DNA of 58,426 nt from Segatella salivae DSM 15606 (GCF_000185845.1 NZ_GL629647.1:2296071-2354496); one strand, 5' to 3'. Positions 9,157 to 18,514 are shown, numbered from the stretch's first letter. Notes: generated by a model from the sequence alone, not told the origin. Numbers and translations are program-made.

Positions 9157-9943
9157 TTAATGACGTGCCTTCGATTCAATCCAAGTGCTCAAGATGTAAA
9201 GCAGGTTGTTGAAGGTTTTTGGGCTGATTGACTTTGTCGGGAAGTCGACTTTCACGCCCAAACTGATAGTAGAGCGCATGTTGTCTGTCTTATAATGGCA
9301 CACTTGTCCCGTCATAGGAAGGTCGAGAAAGCGCATGTCTGCACGATGATGTCCCCAAAAACCGAAGCTGAGATCATAGGCAACACAGAGTGAAACCGTA
9401 CTAAACAGGTGTATGTCTGCGCCAATACGTGGCTTGAAAGCTAAGGCAGGACACTGCACATCATAGTCCATTTGCACATGACTCCCTGGATATGCCGAGC
9501 TAAGCTCATGGCGTTCACTGCCTCGCATGCGTCCAAGGTTCAAACAATTGGTTTGTAACAAGGCACCAATATGCGGTTGAACAATCCACTTTTTGGGGAA
9601 GAAATACCACTTGATTCCCCCTTCAACACCCAGCATGTTGACTTTTTTTCAGGCCAATCCCCGAGGCAAGATAGGTGGCAATTCCTTCTTGTGCATAGTA
9701 TAAACCGCCAGTCAGTGCAAGACGATCATTTAGAAAATAGTCGGCCGAAAGCGAGAAATAGTTTCCTTCTTCATCACCCATATAGAAGTCTTGTCCGTCT
9801 GGTGTGTTATCATAGAGCGTCGTTCCACCGAATCCTGCCTGTATAGCCCAACGCTGAACAGGTTCATCTTTATCGTCGGCGAAAGCCCGATGATTTGCAC
9901 ATAGCAAACAAAGTGCGAGTAAACAAAAGTTCTTTAGTTTCAT
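9157..9943 (-). pseudogene. Outer-membrane beta-barrel protein interrupted by a one-base frameshift
   Basis: The first part (9943 down to about 9645) encodes a signal peptide (KNFCLLALCLLCANHRAFA), then barrel-like strands (WAIQAGFGGTTLYDN, YFSLSADYFLNDRLALTGGLYYA). The frame ends shortly after the sequence GIGLKK. The second part (to 9157) continues in another frame as VNMLGVEGGIKWYFF and more strands. The break lies in a run of seven A on the coding strand (9643-9649); six would restore one protein of about 260 residues. This may be a sequencing slip, a true mutation, phase variation, or RNA-polymerase slippage. It follows the acetyltransferase gene by 30 bases. Similar small barrel proteins are common in Bacteroidota and have no assigned function. 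Confidence 0.75.
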
Positions 9944-9973
9944 GTTTTATTTGTTTTTGAAAGTTTATGAGTT

Positions 9974-10591
9974 TTATTTTTCGTATTGGTTCAAGTCTGT
10001 TTTGTGGTCATGTTCAGGGACTTCGTTTGCCGAATAAACAATGGTTTTCACCACACGACAAGGATTTCCCACGGCAATGGAACCCTCGGGGATGTCTCGA
10101 ATGACTACCGAGCCCGCGCCAATTGTACTCCCACTCCCAATCGTTACCCCTGGAAGAATGGTCACATTGCCTCCAATCCATACATCATTCCCTATGGTTA
10201 TGGGCTTAGTCCATTCTGTTCCTTTGCGTCGTTCGATGGGGTCTGTAGGATGACAAGCCGTATATAGGCTTACGTTTGGACCTATAAAGACATGGTTTCC
10301 AATGGTAACTTTGCCCTCATCAAGTATTGTTAGGTTGAAGTTTGAAAAGAAATCATCACCCACATAGGTATTACAGCCGTAGTCACAATAAAAGGGTGAG
10401 TTGACGGTTGGCCGCTTACCACAGTGTCCAAAGAGTTGTCTGATGACGGCTTCACGTGCTTCTTTGTCGATTGGTCGTAGTTGGTTATACTCCCAAATGA
10501 TGTCTTTCGTCTTAAAAAGCCGGTCGATAAACTCCGTGTTTGCGGCGTCATAAGGCTCTCCATTCAGCATCTTTTCCCACTCGTTGCTCAT
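9974..10591 (-). CDS. Maltose/galactoside O-acetyltransferase family (left-handed beta-helix)
   Basis: 205 residues from MSNEWEKML; the next start upstream (10615) lies right at the predicted -7 box and is unlikely. The N-terminal helical cap (MLNGEPYDA to QLFGHCG) precedes a hexapeptide-repeat region (GDDFFSNFNLTILDE, VTIGNHVFIGPNVSLYTACHP, IGNDVWIGGNVTILPGVTIG). The conserved catalytic histidine is in TACHP. Acetyl-CoA is the donor; the acceptor sugar is not predictable. It seems to be the first gene of a minus-strand run with the barrel gene. Confidence 0.92.
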   Translation of the reverse strand: MSNEWEKMLNGEPYDAANTEFIDRLFKTKDIIWEYNQLRPIDKEAREAVIRQLFGHCGKRPTVNSPFYCDYGCNTYVGDDFFSNFNLTILDEGKVTIGNHVFIGPNVSLYTACHPTDPIERRKGTEWTKPITIGNDVWIGGNVTILPGVTIGSGSTIGAGSVVIRDIPEGSIAVGNPCRVVKTIVYSANEVPEHDHKTDLNQYEK

Positions 10592-10612
10592 ATCTTGATG
10601 AATTGTTTGGTG

Positions 10613-10620
10613 CAAATATA
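10613..10620 (-). promoter_or_regulatory. -7 promoter element (TATATTTG) of the acetyltransferase gene
   Basis: It fits TAnnTTTG on the minus strand, about 22 bases before the start codon. No clear -33 TTTG was found at the right distance. Confidence 0.5.
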
Positions 10621-10710
10621 CATATTTTTTTCATAAAAGCACAAGGTGTAACGCGTGTATTGAAGTTCCTCTTTGAATGTCAATGTGGGTAGATGAAACT
10701 TGTTTCGATT

Positions 10711-10880
10711 ACCCGGGGTAGGCTCGTTCCTCGCCAACCCCGGGCTATCAAAAGAACAACTCGTACCGAGTTGCACCATGAGGGCATTTATATTGCCAAA
10801 TACATCCATTGGAATTTTGACGCAATACTTACGGCATTGCATATTAGGATATTTGTAACAGCAAATGGGTTGATAGGGGA
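10711..10880 (+). repeat. Composite hairpin repeat, copy 1
   Basis: It contains the CCCGGGGT/ACCCCGGG hairpin (from 10711), the CTCGTACCGAG palindrome and the segment ACATCCATTGG, in the same order as copy 4 at 52.7 kb. The part that should lie before the first hairpin is degenerate here. Small open frames across it are not believable genes. Confidence 0.8.
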
Positions 10881-10904
10881 TGATGGTATAGTTTATATTA
10901 GATA

Positions 10905-10990
10905 AGAAAATGATTTGAGGCATTTCGCGCGGTGAAATGACGGAGATCACACGGCGATATGAACCAAATCACTACGTAAAATGAGGTGAA
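10905..10990 (+). repeat. Degenerate 22-25 base tandem array
   Basis: It starts AAATGATTTGAGGCA and continues with CGCGGTGAAATGACGGAGAT, closely matching the copies at 25.2 and 44.6 kb but with one unit missing. The remaining stretch 10991-11130 holds nothing I can name. Confidence 0.7.
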
Positions 10991-11130
10991 TTGTAATGGG
11001 TTTATTATCAGATGGTTATGTTGTCTGTTGGTATTGGAGAAATGGAATCGGTGACAATGAACCGCCACAACATGGGGATGGTTTATAAATGAAAATCGTG
11101 TTAGCGGTCAATGACACTTGTGTTGTGTTA

Positions 11131-11976
11131 TTATTGCTGTTGCATAGTTTTCTTTAATGCCTCTTTTTTGAGTTTATCCGCAATGTAACGAGCTTTTACA
11201 TTCACGTCATTAATATTCTTCTTTCGGTAGTAACTGCGCGACTCAATGCCGTCACTGAGCACGAGAGAATCCTTTCCTAAATAGACGATTATACACGTGT
11301 CTTTAACCGGATTGGTTATAGTGATGGTGTTATCTGCATTATATCGTGGTGTGGCGCTTTCTATAACGAGCTTCCCATTCCATATATGCCAGCCCGTAAA
11401 GAAGCCTAATTGCGGATAAACTACAGGACTTTCTTGCTCTAAAGAAGATTGTTCGCTGACATAACCAACACTTTGTGCCGTCCATTGTCGACGCAACCAA
11501 AAGCCATATTCGCGTGGAATGAGATAGGTTTGCTTTATAGAATCGGGTATATCTCGCATCATTTTCTTCTGCAATCTTTTGCTCATTTTCTCGTAATCGC
11601 GCATTTGCGGCATGACAACATAACACCAAATGCCTTTTATTTCGTCGAGATTGATGACCTCATCTGCCGTGTGTTTATCTTGTTTGTTGGCTACAACACC
11701 AATCCAATCTCCTATCTGAATGTCTCCCACTACACGCCCGTTGCGGTGTGCATCTATGACATCATAGCGCACAGGATCACTGCCGTCCATCGGTAAAAGC
11801 ACTATAGTGGAATCATTACAACCCTCACATGCCAAGCCATATACTGTGCTATCGCCCTTGAGTTTGTATGATGTTGTCTGCGATTCCTTTGGTTTCGCGT
11901 TATCTTTTGCCTTTTCTTCGCACGCCACTACAAGCCAAGTGAGACAGAAAAAAAAGAGAATTGTCTTTGCTTTCAT
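11131..11976 (-). CDS. Lipoprotein of unknown function
   Basis: 281 residues. A lipoprotein signal peptide ends at WLVVAC, followed by an acidic and lysine-rich linker. The rest is soluble, with a beta-rich first half (STVYGLACEGCNDSTIVLLPMDG) and a second half that reports a value on SRSYYRKKN. The first half has a lipocalin-like feel, but I do not recognise a family. It is alone on its strand, with a TATATTTG -7 element at 11994-12001 (minus), divergent from the carboxyltransferase gene. Confidence 0.8.
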   Translation of the reverse strand: MKAKTILFFFCLTWLVVACEEKAKDNAKPKESQTTSYKLKGDSTVYGLACEGCNDSTIVLLPMDGSDPVRYDVIDAHRNGRVVGDIQIGDWIGVVANKQDKHTADEVINLDEIKGIWCYVVMPQMRDYEKMSKRLQKKMMRDIPDSIKQTYLIPREYGFWLRRQWTAQSVGYVSEQSSLEQESPVVYPQLGFFTGWHIWNGKLVIESATPRYNADNTITITNPVKDTCIIVYLGKDSLVLSDGIESRSYYRKKNINDVNVKARYIADKLKKEALKKTMQQQ

Positions 11977-11993
11977 TTGAGTTTAATTTTGTG

Positions 11994-12001
11994 CAAATAT
12001 A
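11994..12001 (-). promoter_or_regulatory. -7 promoter element (TATATTTG) of the lipoprotein gene
   Basis: It fits TAnnTTTG on the minus strand, 18 bases before the start codon. The -33 box is not clear. Confidence 0.5.
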
Positions 12002-12055
12002 AAGCAATAATTGCAAAAAATACATATTGTAATGTCGTTTTTGGGATTTTTTACC

Positions 12056-12063
12056 TAATTTTG
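12056..12063 (+). promoter_or_regulatory. -7 promoter element (TAATTTTG) before the carboxyltransferase gene
   Basis: It fits TAnnTTTG, about 100 bases before the start codon. The upstream region is T-rich, without a well-spaced -33 box. Confidence 0.5.
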
Positions 12064-12160
12064 CAGGCCGATAGGTTCTGATAGCATTGTAATCATAAGT
12101 AGACTACAGGCAAGGACCAGTTTTATTTTAAGGATATCAAATACAATTTATAGTTACATA

Positions 12161-13939
12161 ATGGGAAAGAAAATTCAATTCAGTCTCGTATATCGAGACA
12201 TGTGGCAGAGTTCTGGCAAGTTCCAACCACGCAAAGATCAATTGGAACGCATCGCTCCTTTATTTGTAGAGATGGGCTGTTTTGCACGAGTTGAGACCAA
12301 TGGTGGTGCCTTTGAGCAAGTCAATCTCCTTGCCGGTGAGAACCCAAATGAGGCTGTTCGTGCTTTCTGTAAACCCTTAAAGGAGGCCGGAATCAAAACA
12401 CACATGTTGGATCGAGGCTTAAATGCTCTCCGTATGTACCCTGTTCCAGACGATGTTCGCGCAATGATGTATCGTGTAAAACATGCGCAAGGAACAGACA
12501 TTACTCGTATTTTTGACGGCTTAAATGACGTTCGAAATATCAAGCCTTCAATCAAATGGGCAAAAGAAGCAGGTATGACTGCACAGACGGCACTATGTAT
12601 TACAACATCGCCTGTACACACTTTGGAATACTATACGAACCTTGCTGACGAATTGATTGAAGCTGGTGCTGAAGAGATTTGCCTCAAAGACATGGCTGGA
12701 ATCGGTCAACCTGCCTTCTTAGGTAAGCTGACTAAGGCCATAAAGACTAAGCATCCTGACATATTAATTGAGTATCATGGCCACTCAGGTCCAGGCCTTT
12801 CGATGGCTTCTATCCTTGAAGTTTGTAAGAATGGTGCCGATATTATCGACACAGCTATAGAGCCTTTGTCTTGGGGAAAGGTTCATCCCGATATCATATC
12901 TGTATTGAGTATGTTGCGTAATGAGGGCTTCGATGTGCCAGAAATCAATATGAATGCCTACATGAAGGCACGTGCACTTACTCAGGAATTCATTGATGAA
13001 TGGCTCGGATACTTTATCAATCCATCGAACAAAATCATGTCTTCCTTGTTGTTAGGTTGCGGACTTCCTGGTGGAATGATGGGCTCAATGATGGCCGATC
13101 TCGGTGGAATCCGTCAGACAATCAATAACCTTCGTAAGAAGAAGGGTGAGGAAGAACTCTCTATGGACGATATGCTTGTGAAGTTGTTCAATGAGGTTGA
13201 GTATGTTTGGCCACGTGTAGGTTATCCACCATTGGTAACACCTTTCAGCCAATATACTAAGAATATAGCACTCATGAACTTGCTAACAATGGAGCAAGGA
13301 AAGGGTCGTTTTGTCATGATGGACGAATCTATGTGGGGTATGATCCTTGGAAAGAGCGGAAAAGTACCAGGAAAGATTGACCCCGTTCTTGTTGAATTGG
13401 CAAAGAAACAAGGTCGAGAGTTTACGGATGTTGACCCTCGTACGCTCCTAACGGATGCCTTGGAAGACTTTAAAAAGGAAATGGACGAGAATGGATGGGA
13501 CTATGGTCAGGACGATGAAGAACTCTTTGAACTGGCTATGCACCCTGAACAGTATCGCAATTATAAGAGTGGTCAGGCCAAGAAGAACTTCTTAGAAGAT
13601 CTTCAAAAGGCTAAAGATGCAAAGCTTGGAGCAAAGGTTAGTCTTGAAGAAGCAACCGCATTCAAGCATGCAATGGCTGATGCTATCGTATCACCTGTTA
13701 AAGGTCAGATCTTCTGGGAGTTCCAAGGAGACGGTGAAGCAACTCCCGCTGTTGAACCATTCATTGGTAAAGAGTACAAAGAAGGCGACACTTTCTGTTA
13801 TATTTGCACGTCTTGGGGCGAGTTCGAAGCTATCCCAGCAGCACTCGGAGGCAAGCTCGTTGAGATTAAAGCAAAGCAAGGTGACAAGGTAAATAAAGGC
13901 GATGTGATAGCTTATATCCAACGTCCCACGGCAGAATAA
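12161..13939 (+). CDS. Oxaloacetate decarboxylase alpha/pyruvate carboxylase B-like carboxyltransferase without biotinyl lysine
   Basis: 592 residues. The N-terminal part is a carboxyltransferase TIM barrel of the OadA/PycB type (FSLVYRDMWQSS, TRIFDGLNDVRN, LKDMAGI, EYHGHSGPG), followed by a PycB-like helical part. The last 80 residues resemble a biotinyl/lipoyl domain (SPVKGQIFWEF, then GGKLVEIKAKQGDKVNKGDVIAYIQ). Where the family has EAMKM, this protein reads CTSWGEFEA (W552), so there is no lysine to biotinylate. It may work with a separate biotin carrier protein or have lost the activity. The HD-protein gene follows after three bases, so the two are co-transcribed. Substrate is probably oxaloacetate or pyruvate, by family. 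Confidence 0.82.
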   Translation: MGKKIQFSLVYRDMWQSSGKFQPRKDQLERIAPLFVEMGCFARVETNGGAFEQVNLLAGENPNEAVRAFCKPLKEAGIKTHMLDRGLNALRMYPVPDDVRAMMYRVKHAQGTDITRIFDGLNDVRNIKPSIKWAKEAGMTAQTALCITTSPVHTLEYYTNLADELIEAGAEEICLKDMAGIGQPAFLGKLTKAIKTKHPDILIEYHGHSGPGLSMASILEVCKNGADIIDTAIEPLSWGKVHPDIISVLSMLRNEGFDVPEINMNAYMKARALTQEFIDEWLGYFINPSNKIMSSLLLGCGLPGGMMGSMMADLGGIRQTINNLRKKKGEEELSMDDMLVKLFNEVEYVWPRVGYPPLVTPFSQYTKNIALMNLLTMEQGKGRFVMMDESMWGMILGKSGKVPGKIDPVLVELAKKQGREFTDVDPRTLLTDALEDFKKEMDENGWDYGQDDEELFELAMHPEQYRNYKSGQAKKNFLEDLQKAKDAKLGAKVSLEEATAFKHAMADAIVSPVKGQIFWEFQGDGEATPAVEPFIGKEYKEGDTFCYICTSWGEFEAIPAALGGKLVEIKAKQGDKVNKGDVIAYIQRPTAE

Positions 13940-13942
13940 GCC

Positions 13943-14479
13943 ATGGATTATCAGCAGATTATTGACAAATACTATCCCGAAGACAATCAACTTCGGTATA
14001 TATTCATGACACACAGCACGCTTGTTACTAAGCGTGCTGTGCGCATTTGCGACCTACATCCTGAGCTTTCTCTTGATCGTCAGTTTGTCATTGAAGCGGC
14101 AATGCTCCATGATATCGGTATCTTCAAATGTGATGCACCAGGTATTTATTGCTTCGGAAGCGAGCCTTATCTCATCCACGGACGTATAGGTGCGGAGTTG
14201 TTACGGGCAGAAGGTTTCCCAAAACACGCCAGAGTATGTGAGAGACACACGGGAGCTGGCATCACAAAAGAAGAGATAATAAAACTCAATCTGCCTCTTC
14301 CTCACGAAGATTTCCTACCCGAAACCATGGAAGAGAAAGTCATTTGCTACGCTGATAAGTTTTATTCTAAAACACATCCAGAAGTAGAAAAGACCATAGA
14401 ACAAGCCGAACGGAGTCTTAAACGCTTTGGAGAAGATGGCGTAGAACGATTCAAATTGTGGGAGAAGCTATTCGAATAA
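13943..14479 (+). CDS. HD-domain phosphohydrolase-like protein
   Basis: 178 residues. The HD signature is AAMLHDIGIF, with an upstream histidine in FMTHSTLV and downstream HGRIGAELLRAEGFP and CERHTGAGI supplying further metal ligands. The pattern matches uncharacterised HD proteins (HDIG type) that hydrolyse phosphate esters, often nucleotides. It begins three bases after the carboxyltransferase stop codon. No link between the two functions is known to me. Confidence 0.85.
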   Translation: MDYQQIIDKYYPEDNQLRYIFMTHSTLVTKRAVRICDLHPELSLDRQFVIEAAMLHDIGIFKCDAPGIYCFGSEPYLIHGRIGAELLRAEGFPKHARVCERHTGAGITKEEIIKLNLPLPHEDFLPETMEEKVICYADKFYSKTHPEVEKTIEQAERSLKRFGEDGVERFKLWEKLFE

Positions 14480-14526
14480 AAATAACTTTTAACGCTGTAA
14501 ACAAGCGTGTTTCAGTGATTTATCAC

Positions 14527-14534
14527 TATCTTTG
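14527..14534 (+). promoter_or_regulatory. -7 promoter element (TATCTTTG) of lptD
   Basis: It ends only eight bases before the lptD start codon, so the mRNA leader would be about five bases. The -33 region is weak. Confidence 0.6.
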
Positions 14535-14542
14535 CACACTAA

Positions 14543-17374
14543 ATGAGAAGATATTCGTTTATAGTCATGTTGCTATGTGCCGTCCTTTTTGTGATGGCCA
14601 ATGTCGACTATCAGTTCCGAAAGAGGCATAAGAGTGCTTCTAACGATAGTGTTGCTATAAACAAAACCCTGAAAACAGACTCTGCCAACCGTCAACCCAT
14701 CGACACAACTCAGATGGATTCGTTGCAGTTGGCTATCTATCATCACAACAAACTCATTGACGACTCCATCCGACTTGACTCATTGAACCGGCAAAAGAAG
14801 AACGGAATAGACGCTCCTGTGAACTTTTCGGCCAATGATTCTATGGTATACGACGCACAAAATAAGACAGCTTTCCTCTATGGTACATCGAGTGTGAAGT
14901 ATGAAAACATGGACCTTAAGAGCGAACGCATTAGACTAAACATGGACAGTAGCCTTGTTCATGCCACCGGAGTGCGTGATACGGCGACAAAAGGACTAAC
15001 AGGTACGCCGGTCTTTACATTGGGATCAGACAACTATGAGAGTGATACTATGGCATTCAACTTTAAGACTAAGAAAGGTCTTATCGATAATGTTAAGACA
15101 CAACAAGAAGAAGGTTATCTCTCAAGTGAACTCTCCAAGCGTAATGCTGACGGTGAGATTTTCTTGAAACATGGCCGATATACCACTTGCGATAAAGAGC
15201 ATCCAGACTTCTATATAGCGCTTTCGAGAGCGAAAGTACGCCCAGGTAAGGATGTCGTTTTTGGTCCGGCATATCTTGTTGTGGCTGATGTTCCTCTGCC
15301 ACTTGCCATTCCTTATGGCTTCTTTCCATTCTCAAAGAAGTATTCAAGCGGCTTTATCATGCCTACTTATGGTGACGAAAGTACACGTGGTTTCTACCTA
15401 CGTGATGGGGGATATTACTTTGCTATCAACGACAAATGGGACTTAAAACTCCTTGGAGAGATATATACTAAAGGCTCATGGGGCTTGAGTGCGGCCACAA
15501 ACTACCGCAAACGCTATCGTTATAGTGGCAGTTTCTATGGCAGTTATCAAGATACTAAGACCGGAGATAAAGGCATGCCAGACTTCAGTCGGCAGCAAAG
15601 CTTCAAGATACAATGGAGCCATCGCCAGGATCCTAAAGCCAACCCATACAGCTCTTTGGCTGCAAGCGTAAACTTTGCTACGTCAAGTTATGAGCGCAAT
15701 AACCTCAATAGTCTTTATAATCCGCAAACACTCTCGCAGACAACTCGTACATCTTCGGTTAGCTGGGGCACCAATTTCTCAAGCATTGGACTATCACTCA
15801 GTGCCACAGCCAACTTGAATCAGAATATGAGTGATTCGAGTATAGCCCTCACTTTGCCTGACTTGAACATCAGTTTGAGCCGTTTTTATCCGTTCAAACG
15901 ACGTCATGCTGTCGGGGCAGAACGCTGGTATGAGAAGATTGCGGTAAGCTATACAGGACAAATTAGCAATTCTATCAACACGAAAGAAGACCGACTTTTC
16001 CATTCAAATCTCATCAAAAACTGGCGCAATGGCATGCAACACCGCATCCCAATCAGCGGGAGTTTCACGCTGTTTAATTATATTAATGTAAATCCTTCGT
16101 TTAATTTCACCGACCGCATGTACACCAATAAGGTGACAAGGTCATGGAATACAACCACTCAAAAGGAGGTTGCTGACACCACATATGGCTTCCATAACAT
16201 CTACAACTGGGACTTTAGCATCAGTGCAAGCACTAAACTTTATGGAATGTTTATTCCTAATCGCAAGCTCTTTGGCGACAAAATTCAAGCCATTCGCCAT
16301 GTCATCACGCCGTCGGTAAGTTTTAGTTATGCCCCCGATTTCGGTGCATCACGCTATGGATACTATAGTTCCTACCAACGTACCAACCCTGATGGCAGTG
16401 TGGATCTCGTTGACTACTCGCCTTATTCGAATGGACTTTATGGCGTTCCTGGCCGTGGTAAGATGGGAAGTGTTAGCTTCTCGTTTGACAACAACGTTGA
16501 GATGAAGATTAAATCTGACAAAGATTCTACGGGCATTCGCAAGTTAAGCATCATTGATAACCTTGGTTTCAGAATGTCATATAACATGGCTGCCAAAGAG
16601 AAACCATGGAGTGACCTCAGTGTCGACTTGCGTTTGAAGTGGTGGAAAAACTATACTTTCAACCTCAATGCAGTCTTTGCATCTTATGCTTACGAGCTCG
16701 ATAGTCATGGAAGGCCTTATGTTGGCAACCACACCTATTGGGGAATGGGAAAGATTGGACGTTTCCAAGGCATGTCACAAAATATCTCTTACACGCTCAC
16801 CCCTGAGAAAATAAAGAAGCTTTTCGGTGGAGGCAGTGACGAGAACAACTCAAAAGGCAAGCGCAACGACCCCAATGCAGAAGGTATTGACACCAATATT
16901 GAGTCGAATGTTGACGATGATATGATTGAAGGTCAACGCAATGCACGCAGTAAACGAGGTAATAACAAGGCGAAAACCGATGATGATGGTTACATGACTT
17001 TCAACATGCCATGGTCTATTACCTTTGGTTATGGCATCACAATGCGTGAGAATACCGACATCAGAAAGTTCAATTATCACACCATGCGCTATCCATATAT
17101 GTTCACACAAACCTTGAACTTCAGTGGAAACATACGCATAAGTGACGGTTGGAACATTAGTTTCTCATCTGGATATGACTTTGATCATCACGCCATGAGT
17201 ATGACAACAGCCAGTTTGCAGCGTGATCTTCACTGCTTTAACATGAGTTGTCAGGTCGTATTGGCACCCTATACAAGCTATAATTTCACTTTCCGCTGTA
17301 ATGCAAGCACCTTGACCGACGCGTTGAAATATGACAAACGGAGCGGTTACAGCAATGCCGTGCAGTGGTATTAA
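14543..17374 (+). CDS. lptD: LPS-assembly outer-membrane protein LptD (Bacteroidota type)
   Basis: 943 residues. A signal anchor (RRYSFIVMLLCAVLFVMA) leads to an OstA/LptA-like beta-jellyroll at about 90-230 (DSMVYDAQNKTAFLYGTSSVKYENM, split by the usual turns; then GRYTTCDKEHPDFYI). The conserved barrel entry KVRPGKDVVFGPAYLVVADVP and FFPFSKKYSSGFIMPTYG follow, then a large beta-barrel to the C-terminus. A low-complexity charged insert (about 765-815, KGKRNDPNAEG and RSKRGNNKAK) interrupts the barrel. LptD inserts lipopolysaccharide into the outer leaflet. The next small gene follows after four bases. Confidence 0.9.
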   Translation: MRRYSFIVMLLCAVLFVMANVDYQFRKRHKSASNDSVAINKTLKTDSANRQPIDTTQMDSLQLAIYHHNKLIDDSIRLDSLNRQKKNGIDAPVNFSANDSMVYDAQNKTAFLYGTSSVKYENMDLKSERIRLNMDSSLVHATGVRDTATKGLTGTPVFTLGSDNYESDTMAFNFKTKKGLIDNVKTQQEEGYLSSELSKRNADGEIFLKHGRYTTCDKEHPDFYIALSRAKVRPGKDVVFGPAYLVVADVPLPLAIPYGFFPFSKKYSSGFIMPTYGDESTRGFYLRDGGYYFAINDKWDLKLLGEIYTKGSWGLSAATNYRKRYRYSGSFYGSYQDTKTGDKGMPDFSRQQSFKIQWSHRQDPKANPYSSLAASVNFATSSYERNNLNSLYNPQTLSQTTRTSSVSWGTNFSSIGLSLSATANLNQNMSDSSIALTLPDLNISLSRFYPFKRRHAVGAERWYEKIAVSYTGQISNSINTKEDRLFHSNLIKNWRNGMQHRIPISGSFTLFNYINVNPSFNFTDRMYTNKVTRSWNTTTQKEVADTTYGFHNIYNWDFSISASTKLYGMFIPNRKLFGDKIQAIRHVITPSVSFSYAPDFGASRYGYYSSYQRTNPDGSVDLVDYSPYSNGLYGVPGRGKMGSVSFSFDNNVEMKIKSDKDSTGIRKLSIIDNLGFRMSYNMAAKEKPWSDLSVDLRLKWWKNYTFNLNAVFASYAYELDSHGRPYVGNHTYWGMGKIGRFQGMSQNISYTLTPEKIKKLFGGGSDENNSKGKRNDPNAEGIDTNIESNVDDDMIEGQRNARSKRGNNKAKTDDDGYMTFNMPWSITFGYGITMRENTDIRKFNYHTMRYPYMFTQTLNFSGNIRISDGWNISFSSGYDFDHHAMSMTTASLQRDLHCFNMSCQVVLAPYTSYNFTFRCNASTLTDALKYDKRSGYSNAVQWY

Positions 17375-17378
17375 GCCT

Positions 17379-17636
17379 ATGAACAAAACGCAATTTACCA
17401 AAGACAGCATCGAGGCAGCCTATTGTTTCTTTCATCAGAAATGGCAGGTCTATGCCTTTTCTAATAGTGAACGTCAGAAAGATGACATCGAATATGCCAT
17501 CAGTGAGTATGTCAACGAGATGAGTCCTGCACTCTATGAGGCCCTTGCACAAGGCAAAGAAGGCTTTCTGTTGACGCATTCTTCTTTTGCAGATGACATG
17601 AAAAGCGCTGTGAAACAATTGGAGGAACAACTTTAA
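17379..17636 (+). CDS. Small conserved-looking hypothetical protein
   Basis: 85 residues from MNKTQFTKDS; an in-frame start at 17331 lies inside lptD and is less likely. The protein is acidic, alpha-helical by composition, with no signal peptide or membrane segment. I do not recognise the family. Its start four bases after lptD and the 30-base gap to the next gene suggest one transcript. Confidence 0.65.
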   Translation: MNKTQFTKDSIEAAYCFFHQKWQVYAFSNSERQKDDIEYAISEYVNEMSPALYEALAQGKEGFLLTHSSFADDMKSAVKQLEEQL

Positions 17637-17666
17637 TACATATCTTTCATATCATAAACTATCACA

Positions 17667-18407
17667 ATGAAGAAATCTTTTATTATGCTTTTGTTGTTGC
17701 TTTTAACCTTAGGAGTAACAGCACAAAACGTGCAATTGCACTACGACTTGGGTCATTCGCTTTACAAAGATCTTACCAATCGTCCGTCAGTTACTACCAC
17801 TGTAGAAATGTTTAAGCCTGATAAGTGGGGCTCAACCTTTATGTTTACCGACATAGACTATCAGAGAGAAGGCGTTGCTGGGGCTTATTGGGAGATATCA
17901 CGCGAGTTTAATCTCACCAAAAACAAGCAGTGGGCAGCTCATATTGAGTATAATGGCGGCTTGTCTTCTGACGAAGATACCTGGCAAGCTAACCGCTTTC
18001 AGCACGCCGTTTTGTTTGGAGGTGCATGGAATTGGCATAGTGCTGATTTCTCAAAGACCTTCTCTGTGCAAGCTATGTACAAGTATTATTTCAAGAATAA
18101 ACACTATGGTGCCCACCCATTTAGTGGCTTTCAGTTGACCGAAGTGTGGAGTACGACGTTTGCAAAAGGCTTATGTACCTTCAGCGGTTTTTGCGATTTG
18201 TGGTATAATCCCAATGTAAATGGCAAACTTATCCTATTGAGTGAGCCGCAGTTCTGGTTCAATCTAAACACGTTGAAAGGCATGCAAGGTGTCAACTTGA
18301 GTCTCGGAAGCGAGGTAGAACTTAGTAACAATTTTGTGTGGAACAAGCGAGGAGAGCACAATCGCTTTTATGCTTTGCCGACAGTTGCCGCAAAGTGGAC
18401 CTTCTAA
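17667..18407 (+). CDS. DUF5020-like outer-membrane protein
   Basis: 246 residues. A signal peptide (KKSFIMLLLLLLTLGVTAQ) is followed by alternating aromatic-rich strands (VQLHYDLGHSLY, TVEMFKPDKWGSTFMFTDIDY, LTEVWSTTFAKGLCTFSGF) and a C-terminal aromatic residue (WTF), typical of outer-membrane barrels. It resembles DUF5020 proteins, distantly like Tsx nucleoside channels. Last gene of the lptD transcript, with an intrinsic terminator about 40 bases on. Confidence 0.8.
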   Translation: MKKSFIMLLLLLLTLGVTAQNVQLHYDLGHSLYKDLTNRPSVTTTVEMFKPDKWGSTFMFTDIDYQREGVAGAYWEISREFNLTKNKQWAAHIEYNGGLSSDEDTWQANRFQHAVLFGGAWNWHSADFSKTFSVQAMYKYYFKNKHYGAHPFSGFQLTEVWSTTFAKGLCTFSGFCDLWYNPNVNGKLILLSEPQFWFNLNTLKGMQGVNLSLGSEVELSNNFVWNKRGEHNRFYALPTVAAKWTF

Positions 18408-18447
18408 TAAACTACTTCCGCTCAACATTTCAAAGGAAAAAATAAAC

Positions 18448-18485
18448 CACCGATGCGCATTAGTGATGTGCATCGGTGCTTTTTA
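18448..18485 (+). terminator. Intrinsic terminator after the lptD run
   Basis: CACCGATGC (18448-18456) pairs with GCATCGGTG (18470-18478), followed by CTTTTTA. Confidence 0.85.
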
Positions 18486-18514
18486 TATGATGATGTGGCG
18501 TAGATAGTAAAATG

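Noticed and set aside
9636..9655. Programmed -1 frameshift in the barrel gene
   Set aside because: The needed shift is +1 (loss of one A), and the zero-frame codons do not form a proper X XXY YYZ slippery site. Indel or transcriptional slippage fits better.
10588..10950. Small proteins coded by the composite repeats (also at 44.7, 44.9 and 52.7 kb)
   Set aside because: Different copies are open in different frames and are broken by stops; conservation follows the DNA hairpins and not any one reading frame.
12064..12160. Riboswitch in the leader of the carboxyltransferase gene
   Set aside because: A leader of about 95 bases exists but I found no known aptamer pattern or strong stem.
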